From: Daphnia pulex
Lineage: Eukaryota > Arthropoda > Branchiopoda > Diplostraca > Daphniidae
Direction: 5' to 3'
DNA: 64,000 nt
NCBI RefSeq assembly: GCF_021134715.1
Contig: NC_060026.1
Span: 7,741,001-7,805,000, forward strand
Made by a program: the position numbers and the translations under genes. The notes under the pieces are model-generated. The model saw nothing but the letters and a program-made list of their open reading frames with translations. It had not been told where the DNA came from and made no database searches. Positions 59,200 to 64,000 of this stretch are shown in pieces. The first letter of the stretch is position 1, and each line of letters starts with the position of its first letter.

Positions 59200-59601
59200 C
59201 TAAAACTCCGTCTCCATCTCAACGGGAGTTCCTTTTTCATTCAACTTCTTAAATAATTCCTGCAGACTTTTCAAGTAAATCGCTGCCGGAGCTGGTTGCG
59301 CTCCTGAATCCAGAGAAGCTGTAAGAAGCTGCACGAAGGCCACTCCTGCTTTTGCTGCGTTATCGGCTGGCGGTGCAACTTCCGGCATTTTGTTTGTTGC
59401 TGCAGCTGCTGCTACCTGAGCAGCAGCGACAGTTTTCAAGAGCTTCTCCACGGCTGGATCCTCTGAGGAAAAAAAATAATTATTATATTTTTAGAATTTA
59501 TAAACTTAATACTTACTAGTTTGGCATGGACTATTGCAAGTCTTTAAAACAGGAATTAACAAGGGTGTAAGAGCCGTTACAATAAAGATGACGCCAGCCA
59601 T
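59200..59601 (-). CDS. Small secreted alanine-rich protein, 115 residues
   Basis: Two exons, 59601-59517 and 59462-59200 (TAG), give 116 codons. MAGVIFIVTALTPLLIPVLK looks like a signal peptide, and one TC..PC cysteine pair follows. The mature part has an Ala-rich helix (VAAAQVAAAAATNK) and ends LFKKLNEKGTPVEMETEF. Splice sites are standard and no lesion is visible. I do not recognise the family; function unknown. Confidence 0.5.
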
Positions 59602-59939
59602 GGTAAATTTGAAATATGGACTGTCTTTTTCAAACACCAAATCAGTATGGATGCAAACGCTACCAAGCCTGTAAATTAACACTTGTTTTGGAATTGTAGG
59701 GGATAGCAGTAATAAACTAACAAACGGTAACTATAGTAACACACTCATGCATACAATCAACTTACCCTGCTGCACAGTCACAAAAAGCACGAAGAACTTA
59801 CCAACCAGGATGAAGTGCAGCCCAAGGATTTGCAGGTTTACAAGTTAGAGCCTCGGAATGTGTTACATGAGTACGGATAACAACTACGCCACTAAAAAGA
59901 GGAAACACTACCTACTCGTCAGTGAGGGTCTTCGACAAA

Positions 59940-61942
59940 CAGGGGAGACCAGGGCGAAATGGAACATTTTTTCATGTCTGTCGTAATTGTTATGATTTTA
60001 GATAAAATAGGTACATTTTAATATTTTTTTTTGTTCCGTATTGTTTAGCTACATCCTGGCTAACCACTGATTTTTTTAAATGTTTATATTGAAAAATAAA
60101 CGATATATGAAAGAAAATCTAACTAAGCTTTTTTTTCACTCGATCTGCTCTCGACCGAAAAAAGACGGGGTTGAATGGAACAGACCACGGGGTAAATTGG
60201 AACGCCATTTTTCTCAGCAACGGATGAATAACATCTGTTGAAAAAAACTATAAGAAAATAGAAAATTAATTTCTCTTCAAGAATATTACAATGTTTGCGA
60301 AAAACAAGTAAATTATTCTTGTGTAATTATTGTGTGAAAGTGATACTTTTTTCCGAACAAATCCCCTCCTATTTCCGATAGTAATTTCATATTCATTCTT
60401 GTTGCTGAATTTCTGCATTTACAGTTTCTTTAACATTCTTTCGGCTGTTCTGAAGCTTTTTAATACTATTTGTATTTTCACATCTTTATATAGGTCTTTC
60501 AATTGTAGATGATAAACTTTAAAAGAAAAACGGAGACGGTTTCAAGGACCCCATACAAATATCATTGATGCTGTCAAAAAATTGAAAAAAATGAAGGAAA
60601 GGGCAGTCGACGGACTGCAAAATTGTACAAAATTTCTGTAACAACGCTCTTCAATCATTAACATAAAACGAAACATCTTGGAATGCTTCCTGCATATTTT
60701 GTTACCCCTATCTATCACTAGACAGTTGTGAATGACGAACAAGAAGAAGAACTCGTCTGTTATCTAAAATACTCTGCTCAGCGCAATCATGGACTAAGTC
60801 CAAGTGACATTCGTCGTCTTGTTTACACCTTTACTCGAGTAAACAATTTCAAGTGCCAAGAGAGCTGGGCGAAAAACGAATGTGCTTGACCGGAGTGATA
60901 CACAGGCTTTATGAAGAGACATCAGAGATTATCGTTAAAGCAGCCAGAGGTAACGAGCGGCCAAGCCCGGGCTGCTGGATTTAACTATGTTGTTCATCGA
61001 TTTCAACAACTGTTTCAGCAAATAATAGCTGACAAACGAATTCCTGTACAACGAATGTTAATGGTGACGAAACAAGTACTTTAACAGTTCTTTAACCTAT
61101 AAATTTTCTTGCTGAACGGGCAGTAAAACAAGTATTTTTTTTCGCTTTTTGAATTATTTCCCTTTTTTATCGCCAAAGTAACATTATGTATCTGTTTATA
61201 AGGTAATGCAAAGTACTTCTGCTGAAAGAGGACAGAACGTTACGATGCTTGCAATTTGCAATGCTGCAGGTGGCTACATACTAGCAATTTTCTTATTCTC
61301 CCTGAAAAAAGAAAATCCAAGACGGGTGGGCACATATCCATTTAAGGATTTTCTTCCAAATAATTTACGATTTATACCTTCAATTGTCACAGAGTTACCA
61401 AAAGGTAGCACAATTCATTAATTATTGATATTAAATTTTTACTATTTTTTTTCGTTATCTCATATAGCTGCATGAATAGCCAATCTTCAAGCTTTCAGCA
61501 TGTGCCATGTTCATTGGATTTTAATAACTCAATTGATAGTAAGTTCATGGTGTTATAATATATCCTCTATATACAGAATAACCAACAGATCATTTGATGG
61601 AGGAAATTGACCACAGTGAATCTACCCTTTATAAAAACACTTTTTATGCCTTAAATTAGTACGGTGGAGAATGATAAAGATAAATCGTTGGAGAATTCGA
61701 GAAATTCAATTAGAAGGCTCTCAAAGAGACTAAAATTTCTGGACATCATACCAATTCCACAAGTTCCTCAAAATGGCCCAAGAAATAGTACAAGATGTCG
61801 TAAAGGTTATTCTAGAGAAGCAACAACTCCACTTAAGATGACGTTATTGGAAGAAAAGCACTTGCGAAAAGTTGAAAAAGAAAAAGATAGGATGGCTAGA
61901 GCTGCTGCTAAAGCTGATCGAGTTAAATCTAAAACACATTGA
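59940..61942 (+). pseudogene. Pogo/Tigger-like (CENPB-HTH, DDE) transposase relic
   Basis: CAGGGGAGACCAGGGCGAAA at 59940 resembles the terminal repeat of this group. From about 60725 the frame reads EQEEELVCYLKYSAQRNHGL, SPSDIRRLVYTFTR, then FMKRHQRLSLKQPEVTSGQA and RAAGFNYVVHRFQQLFQQI, the CENPB-type helix-turn-helix. 61200-61420 gives the DDE start (TSAERGQNVTMLAICNAAGG). 61664-61942 is the basic tail (IPIPQVPQNGPRNSTRCRKG). Two stops near 60887 and 60893, deletion of the central catalytic part and no recognisable right terminal repeat show it is dead. Confidence 0.7.
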
Positions 61943-62499
61943 TAACTCATTTCTTTATTAGCTCTCAACATGATTTCAAGTGCTTAAAATGATGATTGCA
62001 TGTGATTTGTAAATTTTAAAAATACATCAGATCAACTGTCAAAGACAAGAAATCATAAGTATGAGCTTATGGAAATGAACTTGAACGCTCAAACGAAAAT
62101 TTCCTTCAAATCGTTAAAAGTCGAACAATACAACCTCTTTTTATTAACTTGGGTAGTGAAAGGTCAATATGAGATTATAAAAAGCTTTCCATCTTCACCG
62201 TACAGATAAAACAATTACAGTTGTTAGAAACAGCAAAGTATTGCCACAGTAAACTGCTGGTAATGTGATCTTACTTCCCGGGTTCCTAGGCAATGATGTG
62301 TGTAATCAAAGTCGTAGATGCCTTTATGGTCCCATCAACAATTTTCAGCTTTTCCAAAAAAGATCCGAATCTAGATTCACGGTCCCCTAGGAAGAGAAAA
62401 AGCAAATACTGTTTCACTTGTCATATTATAAATTTTTCACTTGATGTTTTACTAGTACATTCTACATCAATTACTTACTCATCATTGATCTAGAAAACA
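61943..62499. other. No recognised gene
   Basis: Between the pogo relic and the conserved exon fragments I see only AT-rich DNA. One minus-strand stretch at about 62350-62282 (LEKLKIVDGTIKASTTLITH) may belong to the fragment at 62500-62741. Confidence 0.3.
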
Positions 62500-62741
62500 C
62501 AATAACAGTAAACTTGCTTGGTTTTCATCTTTTCAAAAACTTGCTTGCAGGCATCAGTGACAGTTACTTCGGCTAACTAAAAAAGAATAAAACAAATATA
62601 GAATTGGAATAATTGATGTAAATGATAAAAGAAAAAAAATTACTGCTTCAGTCGATACTGCTCCAATCTGCCCAAGTCGACCACGTCTGATGGCACAATC
62701 AATGTTTGACTTTTCAAAATCAATTACATTAATGGCTTGCT
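62500..62741 (-). pseudogene. Conserved exon fragments interrupted by the copia LTR
   Basis: Minus-strand exon 1 (62741 to about 62642) reads VNKQAINVIDFEKSNIDCAI and RRGRLGQIGAVSTEA before a donor-like site. A second exon (about 62572-62503) reads LAEVTVTDACKQVFEKMKTK and QVYCYCVF and then TAG. The second piece resembles the ADF/cofilin N-terminus (VTVSDACK ... VF) but the first does not fit that family, so I leave the identity open. The LTR begins directly next to it. Confidence 0.3.
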
Positions 62742-62918
62742 TGTTGACAGCTCCACTCTCTTCCTTGATTCTCTCTCGTGCAATAACTACCTGTATCTCT
62801 ACAGTCTCAGAAATATTCTATTTCTTTACACTACAGTTTTGTATAACGTCAAGCCGGTTAATATATATACACTAAACTATGTACTTAGATTAGATTACTT
62901 TATTGCATTTCTCCAACA
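62742..62918 (+). mobile_element. 5' LTR of a Ty1/copia retrotransposon
   Basis: The segment starts TGTTGACAG and ends CTCCAACA, the TG...CA form of an LTR, 177 bp long. It is followed at once by a primer-binding site and then gag. The start is inferred from TGTTGA; the 3' LTR lies outside the window, so the length cannot be verified. Confidence 0.55.
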
Positions 62919-62933
62919 GGTTATGGGCCCAGC
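62919..62933 (+). other. Primer-binding site of the copia element
   Basis: GGTTATGGGCCCAGC directly follows the LTR. This is the form used by copia-type elements that prime on an internal part of initiator methionine tRNA. Confidence 0.65.
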
Positions 62934-62972
62934 TACACGCTAAGTACTTCTTTGTCAAACATAATCTTAATA

Positions 62973-64000
62973 TGTCAACCGAGAAAAAAAATGTGTCTAG
63001 GGATACAGCCCACATTCCTAAATTTGATGGGTCAAATTTTCACACATAGAAATTTGGTTTAATGCTGCTACTTCGCAACAATGAGTTACAGCAAATTGTT
63101 CTCGATGTGGAAAAACTACCAGCAGAGGTAATGACAACTCGTACCCAGTTATTATTTTTAATCTAAAAACTGAAGCCAACAATTTTTCTGTTTATGAACA
63201 TTACCCAGTAATTAAGTTTACTGAAGCCAGTAATGTGAACAAAACTTAATCTTACTGATGGTTCTTATCCAGTTAATTAATTTAAAAACTGAAGCCAACA
63301 ATGGAAATATTCCACTTACTTGTTGAAGATGAACATTAGCAATATGCTAACACATCGATAATGTTTATCATGACTCATTTTTCACTCTTATTATTCAATA
63401 GATCAAAAATGCTGAACATGTGGTGACCAACAATGCTGCCATAAAACTCTGTCATCAGCGTGACACACTTGCAAGCAAGTATATTTATGCAACGGTCACA
63501 GATAAAATGAGAGATTATCTCATCAACTGTGAAACGTCTGCAGCCATGTGGACCAGATTGTCAACAAGAATCACACTTAGAACCATCGCCAACAAAGGAC
63601 AACTGTGGTCCCAGTTCTACGAGTATCAATTTAACCAATCATAAGACATGTTGGCCAACATAACGTCGGTAGAAAATTTAGTGAGACGGCTAAAAGATCT
63701 AGAAGAAACTGTCACAGATGTCCAAACTACCAACAAGATTGTGAGTATCCTGCCATCCCAATTCCAACACTTTAGAGTTGTATGGGATACATACAAAGAA
63801 TCCGAACAGACTATGGAACTACTCACACTCCGACAACTGGCCGAGGAGAGAAGGATGGAAATTGTAAAACGTGAAACTTCAGACAACAGCAAACCTGCTG
63901 AAGCGTTTGCTGTCACTCATCACAACCGAAGAGGAACTCATCGTGGTGGTCGTCATAGCTCAAACAACAGGTGGCAAGGTCAAGCACAACAGAACAATTG
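62973..64000 (+). pseudogene. gag: Ty1/copia gag, 5' part
   Basis: The frame opens MSTEKKNVSRDTAHIPKFDG SNFHT and continues FGLMLLLRNNELQQIVLDVE. The tryptophan expected after HT is TAG. A 275-bp AT-rich interruption with GT..AG-like borders (about 63129-63402) contains a direct repeat (AAAACTGAAGCCAACAAT twice). After it the frame continues AAIKLCHQRDTLASKYIYAT, AAMWTRLSTRI, a further TAA after FNQS, then VENLVRRLKDLEETVTDVQT, ILPSQFQHFRVVWDTY and a basic RRGTHRGGRHSSNNRW nucleic-acid-binding tail at the edge. Two nonsense codons make it non-functional. Pol lies outside the window. Confidence 0.75.

Noticed and set aside
1-64000. tRNA or rRNA genes
   Set aside because: I looked for T-loop words (GGTTCGAATCC and variants) with a matching acceptor stem and for conserved rRNA words and found none convincing; a tRNA scan would be decisive.

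Overview
The window is eukaryotic and arthropod-like. Genes are split by short introns (about 55-110 bp), and the fragments include a rhabdomeric opsin, paramyosin, thrombospondin and a failed-axon-connections homologue. A Daphnia-like branchiopod crustacean fits best, but that is inference from gene style, not from a marker gene.

Region by region. 1-5578 (minus) holds the 5' three-fifths of a leucine-rich repeat kinase gene (Lrrk): ankyrin repeats, LRRs, the Roc GTPase and the start of COR, with kinase and WD40 exons beyond the left edge. A divergent gene at 6316-8354 encodes a 581-residue LRR (F-box/AMN1-like) protein with three tandem exon-encoded repeats. From 8.8 to 15.3 kb lie broken gene pieces that keep their introns: paramyosin, a UDP-galactose epimerase exon, and an HSP90 copy whose body has been replaced by part of an IP3 receptor gene.

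15414-28666 is the most striking object: a 13.25-kb palindromic element with about 4.8-kb near-identical inverted arms and a 3.6-kb loop. It is flanked by a 6-bp direct repeat (TACGTT), and a likely empty copy of its target site lies at about 11.1 kb. Each arm carries, from the outside in, an A/T minisatellite, a GCGC-palindrome satellite array and a dead HSP90 gene. The loop carries a RING-finger gene and other zinc-finger coding pieces. A 3.0-kb relative without the HSP90/RING cargo follows at 28740-31783.

32.6-41.5 kb contains two halves of one opsin in opposite orientation, which an inversion of about 6.3 kb would explain. Between them lie a 1,032-bp palindromic mariner-like MITE and a frameshifted failed-axon-connections homologue. 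The opsin abuts the 3' part of a thrombospondin gene with an intact C-terminal domain. 42.5-46.3 kb is a set of nested inverted repeats. 49-64 kb is repeat-rich: a DUF4806-like gene, a transposase relic, a ~145-bp satellite, a BED/hAT transposase relic, an RNA-triphosphatase/DUSP11-like relic, small secreted or membrane protein genes, a pogo-like transposase relic, and at the right edge a Ty1/copia retrotransposon (5' LTR, primer-binding site, gag).

Only Lrrk, the LRR gene and possibly the RING, thrombospondin and small 57.7-59.6 kb genes look potentially functional. The rest reads as a mosaic of duplicated genomic gene fragments assembled around palindromic transposons. All calls come from reading translations and motifs by eye; no database search was possible.
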